From Pelecanus crispus (lineage: Eukaryota; Chordata; Aves; Pelecaniformes; Pelecanidae): a stretch of 64,000 nt of DNA. This document shows positions 21,530 through 33,300 of the stretch, one piece after another. A model generated the notes under the pieces. The model saw nothing but the letters and a program-made list of their open reading frames with translations. It was not told the origin of the DNA and did not search any database. How positions within the stretch are numbered: the stretch's first letter is position 1; each line of letters starts with the position of its first letter. The DNA is taken from contig NC_134660.1 of NCBI RefSeq assembly GCF_030463565.1, forward strand, positions 3,051,501-3,115,500. The letters are read 5' to 3'. The translations under genes were made by a program, and so were the position numbers.

Positions 21530-24500
21530 ATGTCCCCGGGCAGCTTCGTCCTCCTCCTGAGCACCCTGGGGGTCCTGGGGCTGGGCGACCCCGGCCCCCT
21601 GGAAGACGTGGTGATAGACAGATACTATATCCCCAAAATCTGCCTGCGGGAAGTCCAGATGGGGGATTTCATTCGCTACCACTACAATGGGACCTTTAAA
21701 GATGGCAAAAAGTTTGACTCCAGGTATAGCCCTCGGCTCTTTACCAAATGCATGCGGCCCCGGCCAGCCGTGCGCTGCGGCGGGGATCCCTGCATGCCTT
21801 CCCCCCAGCCCGCGTGCGTGTCGCCCCGTCGCATCCCCGAGGGCCAGCAGGCGGCAAGGCGAGGAGCAGGCAGCTGCCTGCTCAGGCCAGCCCCCGGGCC
21901 CCGCAGCTTTGACCCCAAGGAGGGCTTTTGGCGGGTGCCCGCGGCGGGTGCTGGGGGCGAGGCCGGGCAGCCCGGGAGCTCTGTACACGTGTCAGCCCGG
22001 CGCGGCCCCCGGCGAGCCGCCGAGCGCAGCCCCCCGCCCCGGCCAGGCCTGCAGCCCCTGCCCGGGGGCCCGTGCTGCTGCCCTGGGTTTTGCAGCAGCC
22101 CCCCTGCCCGGGCGAGGAGCCTGCGGAGCCCTGTGGGTGCCTGCGACTCCTGCACGCGCTCCGCTCCGGGGTGCCGCAGGGCGCGGGGAAGCCCATCTCC
22201 GGCATGGGCAGGATTTGGCCGTAAGTGAGACATTCTGCACTCAGGAACATGTATTTGCATGCGCTGCACAGGCAGGGAAAACACTTAAAGCACTTTGAAA
22301 CGTGGCAGTGGCGAAACCCGTTCATTACCTAAGAGGTTACACGCTGACTGGTCTTAGTTTGCCACGGCCAGTGCATGGATCCTGCTCCGCTCACGCTGGC
22401 TATAAATCAGTGTTTATGTTGGTGCAGTCCCTGATTTGCACTGGCGTGAGCAGGGGACAATCAGGCACATGGTGAAAGGACAAAACCAAACTGGGCTGTG
22501 CGGGGGACCAGCCCCAGCCCTGCACAGGAACAAAAACTTTCCGGACAGGCATTTTTCAGAGCCCTGGAAAGCAAAAGGATTCTGCTCCGGTTAAATGTAT
22601 CTTATCTTCCTTGCAAGCATGAATGGGGAGAAAGTAACTGAGCCGTGCGCTGCCGCTGCTGCTGCTGCGAGCCCCAGAGGCAGTGGGAGCCTGGGGACAT
22701 TCGCTGCTAAAATAATTCCTTGTCCTGACAACTGCAGCGTGCTGCCCCGAGAAAGCATCAGCTGCACATCAGAGGGGATGAAGGGTTTCAGTTTATCTGA
22801 AATGGCCCTAGTTGCTTCTTGGAGTATTTTAAGATTTAAAAATAAAAACAAATTTGCAGTTTAAAAATGAGGCCTGGGACGTCTTCTTTCCTCCTTGCTG
22901 CATAAAGCTCCAAATGTGCCATATGCGAAATGATTTGGAAGCAGCAGAAAGCCCGGGAACTGCCGGCCTCCAGCCCAGCTCGCCGAGAGAGATCTGGGGA
23001 GGGTGCTGATGGGTTCGGTCCCAGCTGAAAGCATCACCCGCCTCCTTTGCGTCCAGAGGGACAGATCCGCATTCCCTGGCATCCAAGGGTGCCAGAGCCC
23101 TGACTGGTGCCGCGGGAGGCAGGTCCAGCCTGGGCAGCGCAGGATTGATCCCGTCAGGATCAATGTCTGCCATGGGGGTGAGCTGCGGGCTCTGCCTGCA
23201 GCACAGGGACCCGCTGGCTGCGGTAGGCTACCTGCACCCCGGGGAGGGGGCAGCCCCGTCCCCCGGCTCTGCCCCCACGGCGGGCAGGCATGCGGGAGCC
23301 CCGCGCCATCCCTTGGTGTTTGCAGGGTTCGTGGTTTGGCTCCGGATCCGCCCCGAGCCCTCGGCACTGTCACTGAGCACCCCCAGCGCCAGCGGCTGCG
23401 GGGGCTTAGCCCTTTGCCCACTGCCACTGATGGGTCTGTCCCTTCGCCCCAGCTACGACCGAGGGGCCACGGTGGCCGGCGTGGTGGGCGTCGGGCGGCT
23501 GATCACCGGCATGGACCGGGGCCTGCAGGGCATGTGCGTGAACGAGCGGCGTCACCTCATCGTGCCCCCCCACCTGGGCTACGGCAGCATCGGCGTGGGT
23601 AAGGGGCTGCGGCACGGCGGGGGGACGGCGGGAGCAATCCCCCCAGGGCCGGTGTTAGCGGGGACACGGGTGCGGTGCCCAGCTGGCGGGTGCTGGCGAA
23701 GGGTGGCTCCATCGCCGGGGCAAGTCGTGCCGAAGCAGGGCTTCCCTGGGAACAAGGGCTCCTGCCCGCCCCGGGTTCTGCTGCTTTCCCGGGGGCTGGC
23801 GTGTGTGGCCAGCAGCCCCAGAGCTGTGGGCTCGGGGGGGCTGTAGGGGACAGAGCCCTCGGCTTGCCTGGGCTCGGCGCTGGTCCCACCTAAGGTGCTC
23901 TGTCCTTGCTGCCGCCCCTTTAGCGGGGCTGATCCCCCCAGATGCCACCTTGTACTTTGACGTCATCATGCTGGACATCTGGAACAAGAAAGACAAGGTG
24001 CAGATCACCACCCTCTCCAAACCGGAGCGCTGCAACCGCACGGTGGAGAACTCGGACTTCGTGCGGTACCACTACAACGGCACGCTGCTGGATGGCACCC
24101 CCTTCGACTCCAGGTACGGGTACCCGCCTTGGGGTGCGGGCACTGGAGCTCAGGTGTACCCTCTGCCTTGGGGCTGGGGGCACCGGGGATGGCGGGGACC
24201 AGGAGATGCTGGCCTGGGGCAGGACATGGGGCCCCACGCTGCACCCCAGTCGGAGCAGCCTCCCCCCGTGCTCTCCCTTCCTGCACCCCGGCAGGGCGGG
24301 TGCAGCTCTGTGACCCCCAAACCAGCCTCCTGCGCGGCACCGCTCAGGCGGGGGAGCTGGCGTGGCCCCAGGGCCGCCCCCACCTCGTTCCTCCCCACCA
24401 GCTACAGCAAGGACAGCACCTACGACACCTACGTGGGCACTGGCTGGCTGATCAAGGGCATGGACCAGGGGCTGCTGGGCATGTGCGCCGGGGAGAAGAG

Positions 24501-27500
24501 GAGCATCATCATCCCGCCATTCCTTGCCTATGGGGAGAAGGGCTACGGTGAGTTGGGCATCGCCCCGTCGCACCCGGTCCCTTCCCTCCCAGCTCTGCGC
24601 AGAGCCCCTCACGGTGCGTCAGGACCCTTGTCCGGGCTGAGCCGTGTCCCCTCCCCAGGAACCACGATCCCACCGCAGGCCTCACTGGTGTTCAGCGTGC
24701 TGCTGGTGGACTTCCACAACCCCAAAGACGGCGTCTTCCTGGAGCACCTCGAGGTGCCGGAGTCCTGCAAGCGCAAGGCTGTGACCGGGGACTTTGTCCG
24801 CTACCACTACAACGGCACGCTCATGGACGGGACGCTCTTTGACTCCAGGTGCGGGGAGGGAAGCGGCTGCGTGGGGAGATCGCCCAATGTCCTCTTCCAC
24901 CCCATGCTTGGCAGCAGGCTGCAAGGAGAGGCTGGAGAATCGGGGGGAAGGTAGAGGAGAGGGTGGTAACGGGTATGAAATAGGCTAAAAAAGACAATAC
25001 CTGTTTGCTGCATCCCTAGGAGCAAAGTTCGGCTCCTGGGGGAGCAGGGAAGAGGCTGGGAGAAGGGGTGCAGGTTGGGGTGCAGGGGTGGGGTGGGGGC
25101 ATTGACGGGCCAGCGTCTCCTGCACAACGGCACCGGGGGCTTCTCTCGCTGCAGCTACTCCCGCAATCACACCTACGACACCTACATCGGGAAGGGCTAC
25201 ATCATCCCCGGCATGGACCAGGGCCTGCAAGGGGTCTGCATGGGAGAGAGACGGCGGGTGGTCATCCCCCCACACCTGGCCTACGGGGAGAACGGAGCAG
25301 GTAAAGGGCAGCCCCACGGGGTCTGGCACACCTGCACGGCACAGCCTCGGGCCGCGGCATCCCCTCCTGCAGCCCTGCGCGCCGGCACACCGAGGGGATG
25401 CCAACACATGCAGGGCTCTGAGGGACGGACACGTCACGGGGCACGGGAAAAAGCAGGGAAAGGCTGTACCGGCCCCGCGGCACTCCAGCAGCTCTCCTTG
25501 TGCTCCTCTTCCAGGGGACAAAATTCCCGGCTCAGCTGTGCTCATCTTCGACGTCCACATCATCGACTTCCACAACCCCGCGGACCCGGTGGAGATCGAG
25601 ACCGTGTACCGGCCCGAGGGCTGCAACGTCACCACCCGCGACAGAGACTTCATCCGCTACCACTACAACTGCTCTTTGCTGGATGGCACCAAGCTCTTCT
25701 CCTCGTGCGTGCTCGCTTGCGGGCTGCCCCGAGCACACCTCGCCTTCACAGGGCCAAATCCTGGCAGGCGCTGAGCCGGGCAGGGCTGGGGGTGGACGGG
25801 CGCCGGCGCAGCTCTGGGAGCATCAGCTCTTTGCAACGGGCAGCACCGGAGCATCGGCTGCGGGACAGCAGGGATTTTGGGGCACGGTGGAGGGTGCGGG
25901 ATTTTGGGGCACGGTGGGACGGGTGGTGCAGGGTTTTGGGGGGTGGAGGGTGTGGGACTTCAGGGCACGGCAGGATGGACGGCACGGGATTTTGGGGCAC
26001 GGCGGGATGGAGGGCACGGGATTTTGGGGCACAGCGGGATGGAGGACATAGGATTTTGGGGCACGGCTGGATGGAGGACATGGGATTTTGGGGCACGGCA
26101 GGATGGAGGACATGGGATTTGGGGGCACGGCGGGATGGAGGACATAGGATTTTGGGGCACGGCAGGATGGAGGACATAGGATTTTGGGGCATGGCGGGAT
26201 GGAGGACATAGGATTTTGGGGCACGGCGGGATGGAGGACATAGGATTTGGGGGCACGGCGGGATGGAGGACATGGGATTTTGGGGCACGGCGGGATGGAG
26301 GGCATGGGATTTTGGGGCACGGCAGGATGGAGGGCACGGGATTTTGGGGCACGGTGGGATGGAGGGCATGGGATTTTGGGGCATGGCGGGATGGAGGACA
26401 TAGGATTTTGGGGCACGGCGGGATGGAGGGCACAGGATTTTGAGGTGTGGCGGGGCTGCCCGCTGGGTCGGAGGGGCTTTCTCAGCCGCGCAGTCTTCTC
26501 TGCCTCCTGCAGCCACGACTACGAGAAGCCCCAGGAGGTGACTTTGGGGGCCAACAAGGTGATCGAGGGCCTGAACAGCGGCCTCCTCAACATGTGCGCA
26601 GGGGAGAGGCGGGTGCTCATCGTCCCCCCCCACCTGGGCCACGGGGAGAATGGAGGTAGGGGGGCGGCGCGTGGCCGCCTGTGCAACGCAAACGGGGGGG
26701 TTCTGCCGTGCTGAACCGCTGCTGGGCTCCTTCACCCCCCTCGGCTGGGAGCTGGGAGGCTTTTGCCCATCAGGGACCAGCGCTTTGCCGGGCTCCGCCG
26801 CGGTGCAGCAGCCGGCGCTTGCTTTTCAGCCCGGGGGGTGCCAGGCAGTGCCGTGCTCCGCTTCGAGGTGGAGCTGATCTCCATGGAGGAGGGGGTTCCC
26901 GAGGGCTACCTCTTCATCTGGCACGGGGAGCCGCCGGCGAACCTGTACGAGCAAATGGACCTGAACAAGGATGGGGAGATCCCCGCTGACGAGGTGAGCG
27001 AGGGCCCCGAGCGCTGCCAGACTGCGGGTTTATGGGGTGCGGGGGGAATCGGGAGCACGGGGGACCCCACCCCGGGGAGCAGCACCTGAAGGGCACTGCC
27101 GTCCCCGGGCACTCGGGAGCCTGAAGAGCTGTGCGGAACAAACGCACCGGCCCAGAGCATCGCTGCTGGATGCGGGCAGGGCTGTGGCTGGGCAGGGACA
27201 CCGAGGGCACCCCGTGTTCTTGTCCCTGTCCCGTCCTCGCAGCCTGGCTGCTGCCCTCGGCGCGGGCCGTGGCGCTCCCCGCCGTACCCGGTGCCGGCTG
27301 CACGGAGCAAAGCACATCTCCCTCCTCTCCCCGCCGCAGTTCTCTGCCTTCATCAAGACCCAGGTGGCAGAAGGGAAAGGCCGCCTCATGCCCAGCTCCG
27401 ACCCGGAGAAAGTCATCGCCGACATGTTCAGGAACCAGGACCGCAACCAGGATGGGAAGATCACCTCCGAGGAGCTGAAACTGAAGTCGGATGAGGACCA

Positions 27501-27525
27501 GGAGAAGATCCACGAGGAGCTCTGA
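21530..27525 (+). CDS. FKBP10: FKBP65, collagen-folding peptidyl-prolyl isomerase
   Basis: ER-resident peptidyl-prolyl cis-trans isomerase and procollagen chaperone. Ten exons: 21530-21723, 23453-23598, 23924-24113, 24402-24547, 24659-24848, 25155-25300, 25515-25704, 26513-26655, 26830-26993, 27340-27525. The product is 564 residues (human 582). A signal peptide ([19 protein letters not shown]) is followed by four FKBP domains of about 110 residues each; domains 1-3 carry YHYNGT and domain 4 has YHYNCS, all N-glycosylation sequons. Two EF-hands follow: [12 protein letters not shown] at about 492-503 and [12 protein letters not shown] at about 537-548. The C-terminus is HEEL, an ER-retrieval signal. 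Exons 2-7 alternate exactly 146 and 190 bp with matching phases, one pair per domain. The ATG at 21530 opens the signal peptide. Introns are short except intron 1 (1.7 kb); intron 7 holds a minisatellite. Confidence 0.96.
25865..26455. repeat. 32 bp minisatellite in FKBP10 intron 7
   Basis: About 18 copies of a 32 bp unit (GGATTTTGGGGCACGGCGGGATGGAGGACAT and close variants) fill most of intron 7. The first few copies, about 25865-25980, are less regular. The array ends some 55 bp before the exon 8 acceptor. The unit lacks stops, so false reading frames cross it on both strands. Confidence 0.95.
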
Positions 27526-27739
27526 GGAGCGGACCTCACTGTCCCCTGGAGACAGGACTCATCCCCACCAGCCGCCCTGGAAAGCCACCCTGGGAATCTG
27601 CCCTTGCGCCTCCCCAGCCCTGCGCGGGGGCATATTTTGGTTTGGTTTTTTTTTTCTCCCCTCCTCCCACCCCCCCATTATTTAACTGAGGGTTTTTGAT
27701 GTGTTCCTCCTGGGCAGGAAACCTCGCCAACCCCCAGCT

Positions 27740-27745
27740 AATAAA
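27740..27745 (+). terminator. FKBP10: FKBP10 polyadenylation signal
   Basis: AATAAA lies 215 bp after the FKBP10 stop codon. A second AATAAA at 28224-28229, after a T-rich and dinucleotide-like stretch, could give a longer 3'UTR of about 720 bp. Which is used cannot be told from sequence. Confidence 0.6.
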
Positions 27746-28229
27746 CCCAGGCAAGAAGGTGGGAAGCACCCACATTCTTAGGAGCCTCGATACCCCACGG
27801 AGACGGCAGCACCCATGTTCCCTTGCATTGCCCATCCCTTCGTGCTCCCCAGCTCTGCAGACCATATTTCTGCCGTCGAGCGGCACTGAGGATGCCAGGG
27901 CCAGACCCTGGAGCCCTGCCCTGCCCAGCCCAGCTCTGCTGCCAAACCCCGCTTTGTCCCCCTGCTCTCAGCTCCCCACGGAAGGGCCGGGGCAGCAGCA
28001 TCCCCTCCCCGAGCCCCTTGGTCCTCAGCCAGCGACTGCAGGTCCCGCTCCAGCCTCCTCACTTGCCCACATTGCCTCTTCGCTTGCCCACGCTGCCTCT
28101 GGCAGGCAGGCAGGAGGGAGGTGGGGGCTTCCCCTCCCCTTCTACCACAGCATTTTGTAATTTAGGGTTGGGGTGGGTTTTTTTTTTTATACACACATAT
28201 AAAATTCTTTAAAGGAGAGGAGAAATAAA

Positions 28230-30390
28230 GGGAAGCCTTTCATACCAGTCCCTGCTGCTGGCCCAGCCTCTACTCCCCCGTGCCAGCCTCCCCAGGATGA
28301 GAGGCTGGAGGGGGCTCAGGTTCCCAGGGCGAAACCCCGATACCCCACAGGCATCCGCCGTTCCAGAAAGCCTGGGCCCCCCAAGACAGCTGGGGTGGGA
28401 CCTGGCAAACCCCTCGTCAGCTGGGAGAAGGAAAACAGAAGCCTCTCCCACCCAGGCCCTCAGGGAGCAGCATCGTCCCCATCCGCATCCTCCCCGCCCC
28501 ACAGTGACAGCCCTCAGCAATTGAGAAAAATCAGCCCAATTTTATTTTGATGCCTAAATGCAGCTAATTAACTTGGCGCTCTCAGGTTTGCCGGTCGTGA
28601 CCAGCACGGCTCCATCACCTCCCACCAGCTCTAAAAGCTTTTGCACAGTGTGTCTTGCAAACGGCAGAGAGAAAAGAGATGCAAGAACAGAGCAGTGCAA
28701 AGGCTCAGAGCAAACCCCTCAAATGATGACTTCTACCTTGCACCAAATAAATAATTTCTACTGGTTTCCAAGGAGTTTGCCGTTGTATCAGGTTATTTTG
28801 CCATGAAACGTTCCTGCGTGTCGGGGCAGGCAGGGACAAGCCTTGCCTGTCCCTGGGAGCGCGGTGCCCAGGGGGATTTCAGACTCCAGCACCTGCTGAG
28901 AGAGAGAAACCAAACCTCCGCTCCTGGGATCCTCCAGCACGGACGCATTGTGCGCCAGCTCCAGCCCGGTGACGGCCGGCGGGCTCCAGCAGGGATGGGG
29001 ATGACCCGGAGCTGGGGAGCGACGATGCAGCTGCCAGCGCCAGCCCCGGGGAGGAGAGCGGCGCCAGCCACAGCTCCTCGGAGCTTGGTACAAACCACCC
29101 GTGGCCCAGCTTTAGCCAGCGTTTTTATTTTGACAAGAAAATGCGACGCTTTCAGAAGTCACGTTTACTCATCCTGCAACGTGAAGGGCGGCGAGCGAGG
29201 GCTGAACCCAGAGCTGCTCCTGTCCAAAGGCGGCAGGGGCAGGGGCTGCCGACCTGCGCTGGGCCACACCGCAACAAAAACGGCCCCCAAAAAGCGGCAT
29301 TAGAGCCCCCCTGCACGAGCACAGGCTCCTGCCGCCATCGCAGCAGGACGGGACGTGAAAGCAGCTTCCCACGTAAGGGTCTGAATTTGCTGAATGAGGG
29401 CTGTCACAGCTTTACTCCTTGCATCACCAGAGGTCACACAGAAATACGAGGCTGCTTTCTCTTGCTGCTCTGAGCGCTCAGGGTCAGCCCAGCAATTTAA
29501 TTCAGAAACACGGTTAGCTAAAATACTCCTTTAAACCCGAAACGCTGCCGTTGGCCTCTCCTCGCCCATCCGCACCCACAGGCTGCAAACGCGCCGCTCC
29601 AAGCCCCCCAGCCTGCTGCTGCCGCTGCCACCCCCACCCTCGGCAGACGAACTTACTTCTTGCTTTGCGCAGCAGCGTCAGATGAGCTCGGCGGGCCTGC
29701 GGGGACGCCGGGAAAAGGCGTTTTTACAGCAAGAGCTGTAACGGAGCGAGAGGGACGGCAGGGCTGGGGCGCGCGGGGGCCAGGGACCTGCAGGGTTTCT
29801 GCAGGGGCCGCGGGGCTGGGCGATGCCGCGCCTGGCAGGGCCACGCCAGCCCATCCGTGGGTGGCACCACTGGAGCTGAGCCCGGGGAACTTTGAAGCCC
29901 ACAGGAAACAGGACAAGAGAGAGGCTTGTTTTCTTAGCCAGGGACACAGTAAAACTAAACAGCTTCCGTCTAAAATAGGTCTGCCCTCAAGCCACAGCAA
30001 ACCGTCTCCATTTCTGCGCTTGGCTGCTGAAGGAAGCGCGGAACGTTTCTACCCGAAACATGAAATGGTTTGTTGTGGCCTCAGGTGCTGCCTGGCATGA
30101 AGTCCGAGTGGGATGAAGTCTGAGTGGGAAGCAGCAGAGCCGGGCACAGGTGGGCTTGAAGGGAGTGGAGAAGCTTCCTCCACCTTACCCCTCCCGCTCC
30201 CGGGCTAACCGAAGGGGGTTGGTGGCATCGGGATGTGCACAATACACAAGAGCCGGGGCAGGGAGCCCGCCCAGCATCAGGATGGAGTCCGGCAGGTACC
30301 AGAAGATCCACTCCAGCTTTGTTGAGGGAAGGACATTCACTGCCCAGACGTCGTGCTGAGGGGCCGGAGCTGGGACGCTGCCTTCCTAGC
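28230..30390 (-). other. NT5C3B: Convergent FKBP10/NT5C3B 3' region, inferred NT5C3B 3'UTR
   Basis: No coding exon is supported here. Minus-strand AATAAA motifs (TTTATT on the plus strand) occur at 29124-29129 and 28531-28536. NT5C3B transcripts could therefore end about 1.3 or 1.9 kb after the stop codon. The second site would bring its end to within about 300 bp of the distal FKBP10 signal. Plus-strand AATAAA-like sequence near 28746 is unassigned. Confidence 0.45.
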
Positions 30391-33300
30391 TCATGTCTCG
30401 ATAAGGATGTACCGGAGAATCCCGTTGACCACATCCAGCGTCTCATCGCTCTCCAGCACGATGTCGTAGGCATCCAGGTACTTCCCCCTCCGCTCTTCCA
30501 CCTGCAGCGTGGCCGCCGGGATGGGGTGGAGAGGAGAGGGCCACAGAGAGAGAAGAGGACTGTAAATGCCAGCAGCCAAGAATGAAGATGCTGCACCCAC
30601 AGCACTTGCATCTCTTGATGCTACCGAAAAGAGGGGTCAAGAACCACCCCAACAATGCCCCAGGCACACCGGGAGCTCGGCAGACACCCCCCAGCTCCCT
30701 CCGCACACCCCACGGGAGCTTGTACAAATCTCTCGCATCCCCCAAATCACTCGGGCAGCTGCCTGCCCCTCTCTGCTGCCCCTCAGGCTTTGCACCTGGG
30801 GAAGGCTGGCAGGGAAGAGGCAACTGCTTCTCACACCCACCTTGTCATTGAGAAAGCCAATCTTGAGGATGTTCTCCACACTTGGAACGCCATCTGCCAT
30901 CGTCAAATCACCCATGGAGTCCCCCAGCAAGATGATGCTCGTCCTAGTGCTCAGCTGCTGGAAATACTCCGTACCTTGCAGGACGCTGTTGTTCTTGTTG
31001 TAGGTGTGGATGAGGGGTCCCTTGAAATGCGTGAGGACTCCCTGTGCAAACAGGACAGACAAGTTGATCCCGCAGCAATCTCTCCGCAGTGCCGCAGCCT
31101 CAGTACCCTTTCTGGAATGGGCAAATGCTACCAGGGCACCAGCTCTCATCTTGGAGACACCCCTGAGGAGTCTGGAAACGCAGCAGCCATGAAACAGCCT
31201 GGAGACAGTCCCCTACAGTCCCTTTTTGCAGGGCAAGCCCTTCCCAAAGGTGAGAACAAACCCAAAGGATGGAGATCCTAGGTCAGGGCTCTGCGCTGCC
31301 CTGGAGCTGGTCAGGAGCCACGGAAAGCTGCAGCCAGGGCAGCCCCAGGGCAGAGCAGGGCCCTTGCAGAAGGCAGGACTGTCCCGCTGTCCCATGCTCC
31401 CCCGAGGACGGCCTGTCCCAACATACCACCCGTGGGAACAGAGGGCTTCATTGTAAGAGACGGGCAATTTTCTAATGTGCATTGGGACTTTTCAGGCTTT
31501 AGTACATCAACAAAAGCCTTCCAAGCTGCTTTAAAGGACATCTAACTTTCAGATCAGGCGAGACGTCTGTGGTTAACTCCATCCTCACCCTGCATCAGGA
31601 CAGAGCACACAGCGCTGGACACAGAGACGGCAGCGCACTTCTGCCACCAGAAAGCAAGTTTGAAAGGCGACGAGTCCCTGAGATCGCAAGCAGACGCTCA
31701 GCTGTTCCTGCCCTCTGCCTGCCCACCTTATCCGCGCTCTCTCTCACTGCTGATCCAGCTCCCGGTGAGGGCAGGGGAACCTCTAACACCCCACAGAGCT
31801 GATGTTCAGAGGGCTGCTACGGTGGCAGCAGGTTGCAACCCCTGAAGGCAGAGCAAACGGGGCAGCCACAAGCAGCCTCCAGGGCTTTCCCGTGACCCAG
31901 CAAAGGGTCAGCTCCATCTACACGCATCAAACACTTAGAAATGTTAATAGGCAACTTTTAACCTCGCAGCGTCTCTGTTAAATGTATTGCAGCCCTCAAT
32001 TCCAGTCGAACAACCCTCCTCTCTGCAAGCTCACCACACGTACGTGACGCAGAAACTCACGTTATCGTCGAAGTCCATGTAGTTGGAGACCACGTTGACA
32101 TTTGAGTAGAAGACGTTGGCCTGACGGATAATCTCTTCAAGGATGTCACCGACACCAGCAGAGAAGATGAACAAGGGGACGTTGTACTTATGCAGCTGAT
32201 CAAATAATTCATTGAATCCATCCCTAGAGCAGAAGTGTCCATTACACAATATTACATTACCACCTCCCAGCGAGGTGTCTGCTGTACTGTGGGCTGGGAG
32301 CGCTCTCAGCCTAGCTACCAGGCTCTTATTTCTACCTGGGACTTCCCAAACAGAAACGCACGTGTGAGCTCTGCAAAAAGCATGGGTTTTTTTGCAGCAC
32401 CAGCATTTCTGTGGCGTTCACTGTGTGTGCAAGGGTTGCACTGCAGAACCCCAGGCCCCTCCTGGGAGCAGCGACCTAGCGAGGAGCTGCACAGGAACAT
32501 GCAGCACACGAGCAATTTGCCCAGCATCTCCCGAACACAGCCAGCTTCTCGCCGGGAGCACAAGGCACGGCGTGCCTGCACACGCCCGTGAGAGCAGGTG
32601 CCGCCGGCTCACTCAGAAACCGCGTGTTGGAGATGCGCAACAAGTCGGGCTGCTTGCGAGGACGATCAGACAAATTTGTCACAGTCTCAGTCTGCCCGGA
32701 CACAATTTCCGTGCCGAAGAGAAACTTGGGTTCAGGAAAACCCAGACAGTCTCCTCTCCAAGACTGGCAGCTCATTCAAACCAAGGCTCCCTGAGCCGGT
32801 TTTAGGACCATCGCTGCCAAAGCCAGCCTTAACAGCAAGTTTTAGCGTGACGTTTTTGTGCTGTGGGTGAAATTTGATGCTGAGCCAAGGGCCTGGATAA
32901 GGCCCAGCGGCTACAGCGAGCGGAGAGCAAATCTCTCCTGGAAGAGGGGAGCTGCACGCTGCCGCCCTACCCTGCCCCGCAAACAGCCGAGGGCTCTGAC
33001 GAGCCGTGCAGGGAGCTCTGCCCTTCACCCATCCCCTCAGCCGCTCCTCGCCAAGACTCAAGGGACATGGAAGCGTTTTCCGAGCAGGAAAGAGTCAGCC
33101 GTGAACGGAGCAGCCTGCAGCCAGGGAGGGAGCTCAGGCTGGGCTCGTGGCGCTGACTTTTGGCTCTTTGATGATTAGAGCTCTGCCCCAGGAAGGGAGA
33201 TTTGCATCTGCTACGCTCTGGAGGCTGCACGCAGATCAGGGTGAAAGCAAGGAGCCCTGCTTGCACAGAGGCGGGAGAGAAAGGGCTGCAGGCAGCACAC

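Noticed and set aside
21269-22228. Frame extending FKBP10 exon 1 upstream and through the donor to 319 codons
   Set aside because: The canonical donor at 21724 and in-phase exon 2 at 23453 restore the FKBP domain; the extension is 5'UTR and intron sequence.
25746-26735. Repetitive Pro/Cys-rich frames in FKBP10 intron 7
   Set aside because: They are readings of the 32 bp minisatellite within an intron bounded by in-phase exons.
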